64,000 bases of DNA. Source: Agarivorans sp. TSD2052. GTDB lineage: Bacteria; Pseudomonadota; Gammaproteobacteria; Enterobacterales; Celerinatantimonadaceae. The notes beneath the pieces were generated by a model. The model did no database searches, was not told where the DNA came from, and worked only from the letters and a program-made list of their open reading frames with translations. The stretch lies in NCBI RefSeq assembly GCF_023238625.1, contig NZ_CP096670.1, positions 4,367,501-4,431,500 on the forward strand. Direction: 5' to 3'. Made by a program: the position numbers and the translations under genes. Below, piece after piece: positions 1 through 9,987 of the stretch; position 1 is the first letter of the stretch; the number at the start of each line of letters is the position of its first letter.

Positions 1-479
1 GCTAGCGCTTCTGCTTTGCTAACCGTTCTATTCGCTATAATCAACTCATTGGGTTGTGCGAGTAATAAGGGATGTAACACTCCGCGCGCTGCGCCACCAG
101 CCCCCAGTAACAAAATGCGTAAACCTTTAAGCTCGCCAAAATTGGCCACCAGATCAGCGACTAAACCCGCACCATCAGTATTGTCTCCCAAAATCACACC
201 ATCATCGGTCAGTTTTAAGGTATTCACCGCACCCGCGAGTAAGGCCCGCTCGGTGTGTTGCTCGGCAGCCTGATAAGCCTGCTCTTTAAATGGCGCAGTA
301 ATGTTACAGCCTTTCCCGCCCTCGCGCCAAAACTGTGAGAGGGCCTCGGCAAAACCATTGTCTGCTGGCTCAATTGCGGTATAGGTCAATTTCTGTTGAG
401 TTTGACGGGCAAAAAGGGTGTGAATAAAAGGCGATTTTGATTGGCTAATTGGGTTGCCAAATACTGCGTATAAATCCAT
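1..479 (-). CDS. aroE: Shikimate dehydrogenase AroE, C-terminal part cut by window edge
   Basis: Reduces 3-dehydroshikimate to shikimate with NADPH in the cytoplasm, step four of aromatic amino acid synthesis. About 159 residues are visible from an ATG at 479. The N-terminal substrate-binding motif NPISQSKSP, the catalytic-lysine region NITAPFK, NTDGAG, and the glycine-rich cofactor loop GAGGAARG are all present, in the family order. The frame runs off the left edge without a stop, so the rest lies outside the window. It follows maoP and its terminator on the same strand. The ribosome-binding site is weak. Confidence 0.95.
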   Translation of the reverse strand, partial: MDLYAVFGNPISQSKSPFIHTLFARQTQQKLTYTAIEPADNGFAEALSQFWREGGKGCNITAPFKEQAYQAAEQHTERALLAGAVNTLKLTDDGVILGDNTDGAGLVADLVANFGELKGLRILLLGAGGAARGVLHPLLLAQPNELIIANRTVSKAEAL

Positions 480-546
480 TAGGTGCACTACTTAAAACAA
501 AAACAATAACGCACCTTAACAAGGCTTTAAGCAAAAGCCAAAGTAC

Positions 547-573
547 AAAAAATAAAAAGCAGCCTGCGCTGCT
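547..573 (-). terminator. Intrinsic terminator of maoP
   Basis: On the minus strand a six-pair stem (AGCAGC / GCTGCT, loop GCAG) is followed by an interrupted U run, six bases after the maoP stop. It separates maoP from aroE. Confidence 0.7.
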
Positions 574-578
574 AATTA

Positions 579-959
579 TTAATCATCGTCATCCAGTTCT
601 GGTGCATCATCGTCTAAATCGCTAGTGTCATCATCGTCACTATCAACTACTTTTGCAGCTAGCTTAGGCGGATTACTCACCAAACCATGAAAGGCCTTAC
701 GACCGGTAAGCTTTTTGTATTTTAGCCAAAGCTTTTGCTCGGCAGTTTCTGGCTCGGCGTCACCGCGGCACACCGACACAAATTCAGACTCAATCTCATC
801 GATTGGCTGACGCAAGGCTTCGTCGAGCTCTTTAAAAGCGCTGCCACAACGCTCAAGTAACTCGGCTTCTTTTATCGTAAAGGCACCACTGCGAGAAAAG
901 CCGCGGCGAAAGTTTTTATCATCGAAAAATCGACGTGTTGCTGAAAACGATCCATTCAT
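579..959 (-). CDS. maoP: MaoP (YifE, DUF413), Ori macrodomain organiser
   Basis: 126 residues closely matching E. coli MaoP/YifE: an RRFFDDKNFRRGFSRSGAFT-type start, then FTIKEAELLERCG, a Cys-Arg-Gly motif (VCRGD) and a basic KYKKLTGRKAF segment. In E. coli MaoP acts with one chromosomal site, maoS, beside its own gene to constrain DNA around oriC. The C-terminal 25 residues here are almost purely Asp/Glu/Ser, longer and more acidic than the E. coli tail. Neighbours are hemF upstream and aroE downstream, with separate terminators. Identification is by recognised similarity; the chromosomal function in this species is inferred. Confidence 0.9.
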   Translation of the reverse strand: MNGSFSATRRFFDDKNFRRGFSRSGAFTIKEAELLERCGSAFKELDEALRQPIDEIESEFVSVCRGDAEPETAEQKLWLKYKKLTGRKAFHGLVSNPPKLAAKVVDSDDDDTSDLDDDAPELDDDD

Positions 960-993
960 AGCGCAAGACTCAACGATTAAAAATCATTAATAT

Positions 994-1034
994 TATTTGT
1001 TAGGTATTCGCTACCAATGAGTAGCCAACAAATA
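994..1034. promoter_or_regulatory. Imperfect inverted repeat in the maoP upstream region
   Basis: TATTTGTT (994-1001) and AACAAATA (1027-1034) are exact inverted arms. Between them lies a nested pair, GGTA and TACC (1003-1015). The element sits 35-75 bases before the maoP start, where E. coli carries maoS. Whether this is a maoS equivalent, a promoter operator or chance is not decidable by eye. Confidence 0.35.
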
Positions 1035-1093
1035 AAATATTTAATCCATAGCTGGGATTGTTGCAAGAAAATAAGTCATTTTTTTTACAGCCG

Positions 1094-2633
<1,540 letters not shown>

Positions 2634-2634
<1 letters not shown>

Positions 2635-3422
2635 TATTTTTGCACTTTAACTAAACTATGGATCAATACAAACTGTAGAGCGGCACACACCACCACTGAG
2701 GGCCCTGCAGGCGTATCTTGATACCAAGATAAACACAAGCCTAGCACCACCGATATAGCACCAAACACAATAGCAAATATAGCCATTTGCTCAGGTGACC
2801 GGCTTAAGCGTCGCGCCGTAGCCGCAGGAATTAATAACAGAGAGCTAATAATTAGCGCACCGACTATTTTCATCGCAATAGCAATCACCACCGCCAGCAA
2901 TAGCAATAACAAGGCCCGCATAACAGCAACGTTCACTCCTTCAACTTCGGCGATTTGTTCATGTACCGTTGCCGATAGCAGTTTGTTCCACTGGCTCAGT
3001 AAAATAGCCAGTACGACTGCACCACCGCCCCAAATCCATAACAAGTCTTGTTGAGTTACCGCTAATAAATCACCAAATAAGTAGGCCATCAGATCGATAC
3101 GAACATTATCCATTAACGCCACAACCACCAAACCGAGAGACAAGGCTGAATGCGCCATAATGCCTAACAAAGTATCACTCGCTAATTGCTTATAACGCTG
3201 TAGCGACAACAAGATAATCGCCAACATCACACCGCTAAACACCACCGCGATTATCGGGTTGATTTGTAGCCACAAACCTAAGGCAACCCCCAGTAAAGAT
3301 GCGTGCGCTAAGGTATCACCAAAATAGGCTAAGCGCCGCCACACCATGAAAGAACCCAGCGGGCCGGCTAATACAGCGATACCTAAGCCCGCCAATAAGG
3401 CATTGATTAAAAAGTCATCCAT
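2634..3422 (-). CDS. znuB: Zinc ABC transporter permease ZnuB
   Basis: Inner-membrane permease of the high-affinity zinc importer ZnuABC. 262 residues with about eight hydrophobic segments. The ABC-3 family N-terminal stretch ([27 protein letters not shown]) and the conserved [19 protein letters not shown] block near the C-terminus are present. It starts four bases after znuC and ends overlapping the tsaC start. Expression should follow zinc status through the promoter in front of znuC. Confidence 0.96.
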
Positions 3423-3425
3423 GAT

Positions 3426-4178
3426 TTAGTTAATCTCTTGAGTGCTTGGCTGATTATGATGATGCTCATGGTCATCACATACGTGATGATGGGTATAAAC
3501 GGCTAACTGCTGACGTTCATTTTGAGCAAACAAACGCGCGAATTCAGGATGCTGAGCAACACTCTCTGGTTCGCCATGGCAGCATACATGGTGATTTAAA
3601 CAAATCACATGGTCCGTGCCCGCCATCACTAAGTGAAGGTCATGAGAAACTAACAATACTCCACAATTAATCTGTTGCGCGATATCGGCAATTAACTGAT
3701 AAAGCTCAATCTGTCCTGAGATATCAACACCTTGTACCGGCTCATCTAGTACCAGCAACTGCGGTTCACCTAATAAGGCTCTTGCTAATAATACTCGCTG
3801 CATTTCGCCACCCGATAAACGCACCATTTGCCTTGTCAGTAAGCTATCAATACTTAATTGACGAATCACTTTAGCTAAACCTTGCTTAGATGAGCGACGC
3901 GCTAATTTTAAGAAACGCTCAACCGTCAAAGGAAAGGATTCATCTAAACTGATTTTTTGCGGTACATAGCCAATACGTAACTTTGAGGCCTTGGTGATGT
4001 TACCTGAATCTGCCGAAATCAAACCTAGGATCACTTTAATTAAGGTGCTTTTACCCGCGCCATTGGGGCCAATCAAGGTGGTAATTTGACCTCGATTTAG
4101 CTCTAGCGAAACATGGTCTAATACCAAGCGCTGATCGAAGCTAACGCAGATGTTGCTTAATGACAGTAAGGTGCTCAA
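3426..4178 (-). CDS. znuC: Zinc ABC transporter ATPase ZnuC
   Basis: ATP-hydrolysing subunit of ZnuABC. 250 residues: Walker A GPNGAGKS (37-44), Q-loop YVPQK, signature LSGGEMQRV (121-129), Walker B LLVLDEP (141-147) and switch His in VLLVSHD. The start is TTG at 4178, with AGGA eight bases upstream. The last 25 residues are rich in histidine (THHHVCDDHEHHH), an extension typical of ZnuC that may bind zinc. It is divergent from znuA across 119 bases. Confidence 0.96.
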   Translation of the reverse strand: MSTLLSLSNICVSFDQRLVLDHVSLELNRGQITTLIGPNGAGKSTLIKVILGLISADSGNITKASKLRIGYVPQKISLDESFPLTVERFLKLARRSSKQGLAKVIRQLSIDSLLTRQMVRLSGGEMQRVLLARALLGEPQLLVLDEPVQGVDISGQIELYQLIADIAQQINCGVLLVSHDLHLVMAGTDHVICLNHHVCCHGEPESVAQHPEFARLFAQNERQQLAVYTHHHVCDDHEHHHNQPSTQEIN

Positions 4179-4251
4179 TCTCAGCTTCCTATTGAAAAAT
4201 CGTTTGTAAAAACCCAGCGAGTTTTACTTGGGGGCGCTATTCTACACTAGA

Positions 4252-4266
4252 TGTTACACTATCGTA
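4252..4266. promoter_or_regulatory. Candidate Zur operator between znuC and znuA
   Basis: TGTTACACTATCGTA matches 10 of 14 fixed positions of the dyad TGTTATA-N-TATAACA found in enterobacterial Zur boxes. It is the best candidate in the 119-base divergent gap. TACACTA also occurs twice at 12-base spacing (4243-4249, 4255-4261). Location is right; the right half-site is poor. Confidence 0.4.
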
Positions 4267-4297
4267 TTATTTAACCAAATCACCCCAAAAAGTCTTT

Positions 4298-5179
4298 ATG
4301 CGTAAACTGTTCTTTGCTTTATTGTTAATAGCCGCACCTAGTTGGGCAAGCAAGCCTAACATTTTGGTTAGCATTAAACCCCTTCAGCTAATTGTTACTA
4401 GTCTAACGGAAGGCCAATTAGAGGTGGATTATTTAATTAGTCCTAACGTATCCCCCCATGATTATGCATTGCGTCCATCTGACGTTCGACGTATTCGCCA
4501 AGCAGATCTGGTCATTTGGGTAGGGGAAGAGCTAGAACCTTTTTTAACTAAGCCACTCAGTCAAACCAATACCCTTCAACTCACCTTACTTCAATTAGAA
4601 GGCTTAAATTTGATTGAAGGTCAAGAAGGACACGACCATCATCAACATGGCGATCATCACCATGAGGTTGACCCTCACATTTGGTTAGGCCTTGCTGAAA
4701 CTCGCGTTATCGCCGCTGCCATTAGTCAGCAGTTGATGGCCTTGCAGCCACAATCAAAAAAACTATTAGAGCAGCAATTAGCTCGATTTAACCAACGCTT
4801 GGACAGCTTAGAACAAGAGATAATGGAGCAGTTGGCGCCAGTGAAGCAACAAGGATACTTTGTCTTTCACGATGGCTATAGCTACTTTGAACGCCAATTT
4901 GGTTTGAATCGTTTAGGTGAGTTTACCATCAACCCGCAACGCCGCCCTGGGGCAAAAACACTGCAAAGTATTCGCCAACAACTAGAACAAGGTTCGGCTC
5001 GCTGTATTTTTGCTGAACCGCAATTTGATGGTGCCTTACTAGAAAACATAAGTAAGGATAGTGGCGCCCAAATTAGCCTACTAGACCCTTTGGGTATTAG
5101 TGTCGAACAAGATGCGCAAGGTTATTTTGCGCTACTAAGACAACTGGCTAATACCTACCATGAGTGTTTGAGCGACTAA
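4298..5179 (+). CDS. znuA: Periplasmic zinc-binding protein ZnuA
   Basis: Captures Zn2+ in the periplasm and delivers it to ZnuBC. 293 residues with a clear signal peptide (MRKLFFALLLIAAPSWAS). Cluster A-I binding-protein features are present: zinc-ligand histidines in SPHDYALRPSD, VDPHIWL and FVFHDGYSYF. A His/Asp-rich flexible loop (near 111-122, HDHHQHGDHHH) is diagnostic of zinc rather than manganese specificity. No strong ribosome-binding site precedes the ATG. It is transcribed away from znuCB. Confidence 0.96.
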   Translation: MRKLFFALLLIAAPSWASKPNILVSIKPLQLIVTSLTEGQLEVDYLISPNVSPHDYALRPSDVRRIRQADLVIWVGEELEPFLTKPLSQTNTLQLTLLQLEGLNLIEGQEGHDHHQHGDHHHEVDPHIWLGLAETRVIAAAISQQLMALQPQSKKLLEQQLARFNQRLDSLEQEIMEQLAPVKQQGYFVFHDGYSYFERQFGLNRLGEFTINPQRRPGAKTLQSIRQQLEQGSARCIFAEPQFDGALLENISKDSGAQISLLDPLGISVEQDAQGYFALLRQLANTYHECLSD

Positions 5180-5184
5180 CAACA

Positions 5185-5205
5185 AGCGGAGCCTAAGCTC
5201 CGCTT
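5185..5205. terminator. Hairpin between convergent znuA and hemN
   Basis: Nine-pair stem AAGCGGAGC / GCTCCGCTT with loop CTAA, between the znuA stop and the hemN stop. The U tract is short on both sides (TTTGTT on +, TTGTTG on -), so it may act weakly in both directions. Confidence 0.5.
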
Positions 5206-5207
5206 TG

Positions 5208-6581
5208 TTAAATCACTCTTGAGAACTGCTGCCGCCGTGCTTGAGTGCGGAAGTACACATCAAAACACATACAAATATTGCGGATCAGCAATCGCCCCTT
5301 ATTCGTCACAGTAATCACTGCTGTGTTGATGGTGACGAGGCCATCTTCGACAAAAGGCTGTAGCAACTGTAAGTCTTCAGCAAAATAGTCGTGGAAGTTA
5401 AGGGTAAACTGCTGCTCTATATCGCTAAATTGCAGCTGGAAGTTACATATTAATTTTTTGATTAATTCACGACGAATCAGGTCGTCTTGATTTAAGGCTA
5501 TGCCTTTCCACTGGGCGTGACCTTGCTGGTCAATTTGTGCGTAATAGGTTTTTAAGTCTTTCTGATTTTGGCTGTAAGCATCACCCAGCATAGAAATCGA
5601 CGACACGCCTAAACCCAGCAGATCGGCTTCACCTTGGGTGGTATAACCTTGAAAGTTACGGTGCAACTCGCCTTTGTTTTGCGCGATGGCTAATTCGTCA
5701 TTTGGCTTGGCAAAATGGTCCATACCTATAAACTGATAACCGTGGGTTGTGAGAAACTCAATACTGTCACGCAAAATACCTAAGCGCTCATCACTGCTTG
5801 GCATGGCAGATTCATCAATTTTACGCTGCGCAGCAAAACGACTAGGTAAGTGCGCATAGTTAAATACCGAGAGGCGATCTGGGTCTAGATCGATCACACG
5901 AGTTAATGTTTTGCTAAAGCTGTTGCGACTTTGATGGGGTAAGCCATAGATTAAATCAATGTTGACCGAGTTAAAGCCCACAGCTTTGGCCCGTTCAACC
6001 AAGGCAAAAATAAAGTCTTCGTCTTGCTCACGATTTACCGCTTGTTGCACTTGCTTATTAAAGTCTTGCACCCCTAGACTTAAACGATTAAAGCCTAACT
6101 CAGCCAGTAAATCGATAGTCGATAGCGCTATCTCGCGAGGGTCAACTTCAATACTGATTTCAGCATCTTCAGTAAAGCTAAACTGCTTAAACAGCTGGCC
6201 AGTAAGACGCTTTAGTTGTTCGGGTTCTAGATAGGTTGGGGTACCACCACCCCAATGCATTTGACTCACTTTACGCTGCTTAAAGCGCGGTGCTTGCAAC
6301 AAGATTTCTTGCTCTAAGTAATCCAGATAAATATCGGCCTTATGTTGATGACGAGTAATCACCTTATTGCAGCCGCAGTAATAACAAAGCTTATGACAAA
6401 ACGGGATATGCAGATACAGTGATAAGTCCCGTTCAGGGAATTTTTCACTTGCCACCTTAAATTGGGCTTCACCAAACTCTTCGCTAAACTCTAGCGCGGT
6501 TGGGTACGAAGTATAACGCGGCCCTGAGTAGTTGTACTTCTCGATCAGTTGTTGATCCCAATCTACACCAAGTAGTGACAT
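5208..6581 (-). CDS. hemN: Oxygen-independent coproporphyrinogen III dehydrogenase HemN
   Basis: Radical-SAM enzyme that oxidatively decarboxylates coproporphyrinogen III without O2. 457 residues. The 4Fe-4S motif CHKLCYYCGC carries Cys62, Cys66, Cys69 and Cys71, and HWGGGTPTYL plus the IEVDPREI segment follow, with a HemN C-terminal domain. AGGAG lies nine bases before the ATG. It is last in a leftward operon with the methyltransferase, yihI and the DUF2489 gene. Regulation by oxygen is usual for hemN, but I find no convincing FNR site in front of the operon. Confidence 0.97.
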   Translation of the reverse strand: MSLLGVDWDQQLIEKYNYSGPRYTSYPTALEFSEEFGEAQFKVASEKFPERDLSLYLHIPFCHKLCYYCGCNKVITRHQHKADIYLDYLEQEILLQAPRFKQRKVSQMHWGGGTPTYLEPEQLKRLTGQLFKQFSFTEDAEISIEVDPREIALSTIDLLAELGFNRLSLGVQDFNKQVQQAVNREQDEDFIFALVERAKAVGFNSVNIDLIYGLPHQSRNSFSKTLTRVIDLDPDRLSVFNYAHLPSRFAAQRKIDESAMPSSDERLGILRDSIEFLTTHGYQFIGMDHFAKPNDELAIAQNKGELHRNFQGYTTQGEADLLGLGVSSISMLGDAYSQNQKDLKTYYAQIDQQGHAQWKGIALNQDDLIRRELIKKLICNFQLQFSDIEQQFTLNFHDYFAEDLQLLQPFVEDGLVTINTAVITVTNKGRLLIRNICMCFDVYFRTQARRQQFSRVI

Positions 6582-6593
6582 GTGAGTGTTCTC

Positions 6594-7040
6594 CTAAAGC
6601 GTATCTAGATTCAGTTGGGCGATAACAGCGGCTTCTTGCAAGATTTGCTCGGCCAAGGCTTTCTCTTCAGCTTCACGTTCGAGATCTTGACGCATCCGCT
6701 GTTGCAAAGGCAGCGTATTGCGCGCCTCATGAGTGGGCAATTCTTTAACCGCATTATATAACTGAAACACCGACGGAAATCGCTGCGCCCAATCAATCAC
6801 AGCAGGCGTTTGCAGGGCAATTAACAAATTACAGAGACGGATCACACCTTCTGATAAGCCACAGCGGTCCTCTTGCATCGCTTTCGCAATATAGCGAATA
6901 TCGGTAAGTAAGTGTTGGTTACGCTTTTCAACAGCCTGTTTAATGACCTTACGTTGTCCAAGCAAACGCCCCACTAATACTGCAGCGTAAATAGCTAAAA
7001 CCGAAATAATAGCTAGCCCTGCCAATACCCACCAAAACAT
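6594..7040 (-). CDS. DUF2489 membrane-anchored protein, function unknown
   Basis: 148 residues: an N-terminal transmembrane helix (residues 3-28), then a charged, mainly helical cytoplasmic region with CNLLIALQTPAVIDWAQRFPSVFQLY. It resembles DUF2489 proteins encoded beside yihI and hemN in related genomes; no function is established. It starts six bases after yihI and ends 12 bases before hemN, so it is almost certainly co-transcribed with both. Confidence 0.75.
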   Translation of the reverse strand: MFWWVLAGLAIISVLAIYAAVLVGRLLGQRKVIKQAVEKRNQHLLTDIRYIAKAMQEDRCGLSEGVIRLCNLLIALQTPAVIDWAQRFPSVFQLYNAVKELPTHEARNTLPLQQRMRQDLEREAEEKALAEQILQEAAVIAQLNLDTL

Positions 7041-7045
7041 ACGAC

Positions 7046-7567
7046 TTAATCCTTATATTGATCTAGAGAAGAGCTGTTGAGTGAACGCCATAACTGTTCG
7101 TCTTCATCTAATGCGTCAACTTCTTCAGCTTCTTCTGATAAACCTAGCTCAGCCAACAACTCTGCATGTCGGGCAAGTTGTTGATCAACCCACTGCTGCT
7201 CTTGCTTACTGATTTCAGCGCCCTCATCTAATAGGTCAATCAGGTTTTCCAAACGAGTGTTGGCCTCTAACAACGCTAACTCTTTCTCAGGAGTAAGTGG
7301 CTGCTTGGCTTTTACCGGTTTAATGTCTTTCTTAACTGCTGGTTTAGCCACACCCAAAACAACCGGTGTTTTACTGCCTAAACGCGGATCTTGCTTCTGT
7401 TTAGCGCCAGCCTGATTGGTGACCAGTTCAGCTTCTTGCTGACGGCTACCAGAGCTATTACCTTTACCTTTGGTTACACGATCGGGAACGGCAATACGCT
7501 TTGCTTTAAAATCTGGATCTTTACGTACCCCAATCAAACCACCTTTACGATTCTTTTTTCTAGCCAT
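7046..7567 (-). CDS. yihI: YihI, GTPase-activating protein for Der
   Basis: In E. coli YihI stimulates GTP hydrolysis by Der (EngA) and so modulates late 50S assembly. 173 residues from the ATG at 7567, which has GAGGTGAAGG upstream; a GTG five codons earlier is less likely. The N-terminus is the typical basic tract (MARKKNRKGG), the middle is low-complexity and lysine-rich, and the C-terminal half holds the helical ELALLEANTRLENLIDLLDEG block and an acidic tail. It starts one base after the methyltransferase stop. Confidence 0.9.
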   Translation of the reverse strand: MARKKNRKGGLIGVRKDPDFKAKRIAVPDRVTKGKGNSSGSRQQEAELVTNQAGAKQKQDPRLGSKTPVVLGVAKPAVKKDIKPVKAKQPLTPEKELALLEANTRLENLIDLLDEGAEISKQEQQWVDQQLARHAELLAELGLSEEAEEVDALDEDEQLWRSLNSSSLDQYKD

Positions 7568-7568
7568 G

Positions 7569-8210
7569 TTAATTACCTTCACCTCTATGGAATAGCGCCA
7601 CGTCGGGACCCACTATGTCCAATCTAATCTGATAACGATCGGCTAACCAATGCAATGTTTTATCGCTATAAAACACCACATGAGTCGGATCGTTTTTATA
7701 ATGCCAATGGGGAAATACATCAATTCCCCAATGGCGCTTAGTCATTACGGCTAGCAAACCAGGCCTCTGCAACAAGTCCATTAAGCACTGCCAAGCTTTG
7801 GCCGGGTAGTTAAAATGCTCAACGACTTCAGTACAAGTTATAAACCGATAGGTCTGCTGTAAACGCTGCTCATCTGGGTAGTATATTGGATCATAGTTCA
7901 GTAACTGATGTCCTGCTTGTGCTAACAAATGGCTTAACGCGGGCCCAGGACCACAACCAAAATCTAAACCAATAGCTGGCTGTTTCAAGGCAGCAATCAC
8001 AGGCTCACTCACTCGTCGCAAAAAGTTTAAATATGCTTGATCTTGCGGGTCGTTATTATGCAAGTTGTAATGGGCGTGTTCAGCAGCAGCACTTAGCACA
8101 TCATTCGGATCAACAAATATCAAATCACATACTGCACAATGCCAATACTGACGCGCTTTGTTACGATAAAAATCGTTGGGTGATGGGGTACTACAGAGTA
8201 GACATTTCAC
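7569..8210 (-). CDS. Class I SAM-dependent methyltransferase with N-terminal zinc-finger-like motif
   Basis: 213 residues. Two Cys pairs at the N-terminus (CLLC and CAVC, 18 residues between the pairs) suggest a small zinc ribbon. A Rossmann SAM-binding site follows (GLDFGCGPGPALSHLL), then the post-motif CTEVVEHF, typical of Methyltransf_12-like proteins. The substrate is unknown. It is first in the operon with yihI, the DUF2489 gene and hemN, with translation of yihI effectively coupled to it. Confidence 0.8.
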   Translation of the reverse strand: MKCLLCSTPSPNDFYRNKARQYWHCAVCDLIFVDPNDVLSAAAEHAHYNLHNNDPQDQAYLNFLRRVSEPVIAALKQPAIGLDFGCGPGPALSHLLAQAGHQLLNYDPIYYPDEQRLQQTYRFITCTEVVEHFNYPAKAWQCLMDLLQRPGLLAVMTKRHWGIDVFPHWHYKNDPTHVVFYSDKTLHWLADRYQIRLDIVGPDVALFHRGEGN

Positions 8211-8289
8211 CGATCAACACCTTGCCGTATTTTTAGGGGCGCAAGTGTAACACTTAGAGCATCGATGGCGAATAATAAATCAAGCAGAT

Positions 8290-8311
8290 ATGGGCAGCCT
8301 GAGCTGCCCAT
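8290..8311. terminator. Hairpin downstream of cytochrome c4
   Basis: Nine-pair stem ATGGGCAGC / GCTGCCCAT with loop CTGA, eight bases beyond the cytochrome c4 stop. The following bases are only moderately U-rich on either strand, so termination strength is uncertain. Confidence 0.5.
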
Positions 8312-8318
8312 TTATGTC

Positions 8319-8936
8319 TTAGTGCAATCCACCAAGATATTGCGACAAGATTTCAATGTCTTTATCGCTTAGCTTACTCGCAACATCTTGCATCATGCCA
8401 TTCATATCGTTATTTCGTTCGCCACTGCGGAACATTTCTAGTTGCGACTTAATATAACCAGCATACTGCGAAGAGATACGCGGGAACTTAGCCAAACTTT
8501 GGCCTACACCTCGTGGCCCGTGACAAGCAGTACAAGCCGCGATGCCGCGTTCTAAATCGCCACCCATGTATAACTTCTGACCAGCTTCCACGTATTCTGG
8601 CGCAGTGGTATTTGGGCTCATAGCTTGCGCTGAGAAGTAAGCCGCTAAATCTTCCATGTCTTGTTCAGATAATGGCATTGCCATACCACCCATCACGGCG
8701 TTATTTCGGCCTTCAGTTCCACCGCTAGTCATAGCGGCTTTAAATTCTTGCAACTGTTTAACGAGGTATCCGGCGTGCTGGCCTTCTAATTTCGGATAGC
8801 CTGCAGCTTCACCTTGCTCGTTGTGACAAGCTTTACACGTTGCCGCTTTCTGCTCCCCAGCTGCTGCATCTCCCTTTGCCCATACTGGACTGGCTAAACC
8901 CGCCATTAACATTAAAACTACGGTAAGTTTTTTCAT
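8319..8936 (-). CDS. Diheme cytochrome c4
   Basis: Periplasmic electron carrier, in this family usually linking the bc1 complex to cbb3-type terminal oxidases. 205 residues from the ATG at 8936, which begins a standard signal peptide ([20 protein letters not shown]). Two haem sites CKACH (34-38) and CTACH (135-139) lie in duplicated class I cytochrome halves, each with a downstream Met (MAMP, MNGMM). A longer frame starts 33 bases upstream but would bury the signal peptide. It is divergent from engB, as in many gammaproteobacteria. Confidence 0.95.
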   Translation of the reverse strand: MKKLTVVLMLMAGLASPVWAKGDAAAGEQKAATCKACHNEQGEAAGYPKLEGQHAGYLVKQLQEFKAAMTSGGTEGRNNAVMGGMAMPLSEQDMEDLAAYFSAQAMSPNTTAPEYVEAGQKLYMGGDLERGIAACTACHGPRGVGQSLAKFPRISSQYAGYIKSQLEMFRSGERNNDMNGMMQDVASKLSDKDIEILSQYLGGLH

Positions 8937-9080
8937 GACATTCCATTTATTAGTATTATTCCAAACCACACACTGGTGCCCCGTGATACACTTAGCGAGT
9001 CCAGTAACGGCATTATTTTACACAATTTTGCCAAAAACGTAATGTATTACCCTAATTTCCTTGTGGAGCTCAACATCACC

Positions 9081-9722
9081 ATGGCGCAATATCATTTTCA
9101 AAACACCCACTTTATTACCAGTGCGCCCGATATTACGGCCATGCCGGAGGATAGCGGGATTGAAATAGCTTTTGCAGGACGCTCAAATGCTGGTAAATCT
9201 AGCGCATTAAATACTTTAACTCGCCAAAAAAGTTTAGCACGAACCAGTAAAACACCTGGACGAACCCAACTAATTAACGTTTTTGAGATAAGTGAAGGCT
9301 TTCGTTTAATCGATTTACCCGGCTACGGTTTTGCCCAAGTTCCCGAAGAGGTTAAAAAGAAGTGGCAAAAGTCACTCTCTGAATACCTACAAGATCGCCA
9401 AAGCTTAAAAGGCATTGTGGTGTTGATGGACATTCGTCATCCATTCAAAGACACCGACCGCGGCTTAATTGAATGGGCAGTAGATTGTAATTTGCCAGTA
9501 CTGGCATTACTCACTAAGTCCGACAAACTTAAGCAGGGCGCACGTAAAGCCGCTATTTTAAAAGGCCGCGAAACAGCCTCCGAGTTTGGCGGCAATGTCC
9601 GTGTAGAAGGTTTCTCATCGTTAAAACGAACTGGCTTAGACTTACTACAAAATGCGCTAGTGGCTTGGTTTGACCAACATCAGCAAGATAGTGACCCAAG
9701 CGAGACATCTGCCGAAGAATGA
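9081..9722 (+). CDS. engB: Ribosome biogenesis GTPase EngB (YihA/YsxC)
   Basis: Essential TRAFAC-class GTPase for 50S subunit assembly. 213 residues from ATG 9081. G1 is GRSNAGKSS, the G2 threonine lies in TPGRTQ, G3 is DLPGYG and G4 is TKSDK. Homologues begin at about this Met; the frame extends 35 codons upstream, but that region overlaps the cytochrome c4 promoter. Synteny engB-spf-polA matches E. coli except for the inserted glycosidase gene. Confidence 0.96.
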   Translation: MAQYHFQNTHFITSAPDITAMPEDSGIEIAFAGRSNAGKSSALNTLTRQKSLARTSKTPGRTQLINVFEISEGFRLIDLPGYGFAQVPEEVKKKWQKSLSEYLQDRQSLKGIVVLMDIRHPFKDTDRGLIEWAVDCNLPVLALLTKSDKLKQGARKAAILKGRETASEFGGNVRVEGFSSLKRTGLDLLQNALVAWFDQHQQDSDPSETSAEE

Positions 9723-9723
9723 C

Positions 9724-9744
9724 AATGACAGGCTTGTCGTTTTT
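9724..9744 (+). terminator. Intrinsic terminator of engB
   Basis: AATGACA / TGTCGTT stem (one T-G pair, loop GGCT) running directly into TTTTT at 9740-9744, just after the engB stop. Confidence 0.65.
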
Positions 9745-9843
9745 CTGCAGGCCTTAACTTTCCCCTAAGCAAGCAATACTCCATTTAGTTACAACCACTG
9801 CTTTCGCTCATTTTCATCTGCATGCCGCCTCTTCATCCGCTTT

Positions 9844-9883
9844 TCACAGCTGTGAGCTGTGCGCTAGCTCATAAATTTATGAG
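9844..9883. promoter_or_regulatory. Two perfect palindromes upstream of the GH43 gene
   Basis: TCACAGCTGTGA (9844-9855) and CTCATAAATTTATGAG (9868-9883) are both perfect dyads, centred 26 bases apart and about 110 bases before the glycosidase ATG. This geometry suggests paired operator sites for a dimeric regulator. No regulator gene adjoins, so the protein that binds is unknown. Confidence 0.45.
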
Positions 9884-9987
9884 AAACATCGTCTAGTGAT
9901 AAATTTTGCAATTGAGCTACAGAAGAACGTAAAGGTTATGCCAAGCCAGACCATTATACTGAGCGCAAAACTAAATGAGGAAACAAC

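Noticed and set aside
8976-9080. 35-codon N-terminal extension of engB
   Set aside because: No homology to EngB and it overlaps the region controlling cytochrome c4; ATG 9081 gives the usual N-terminus.
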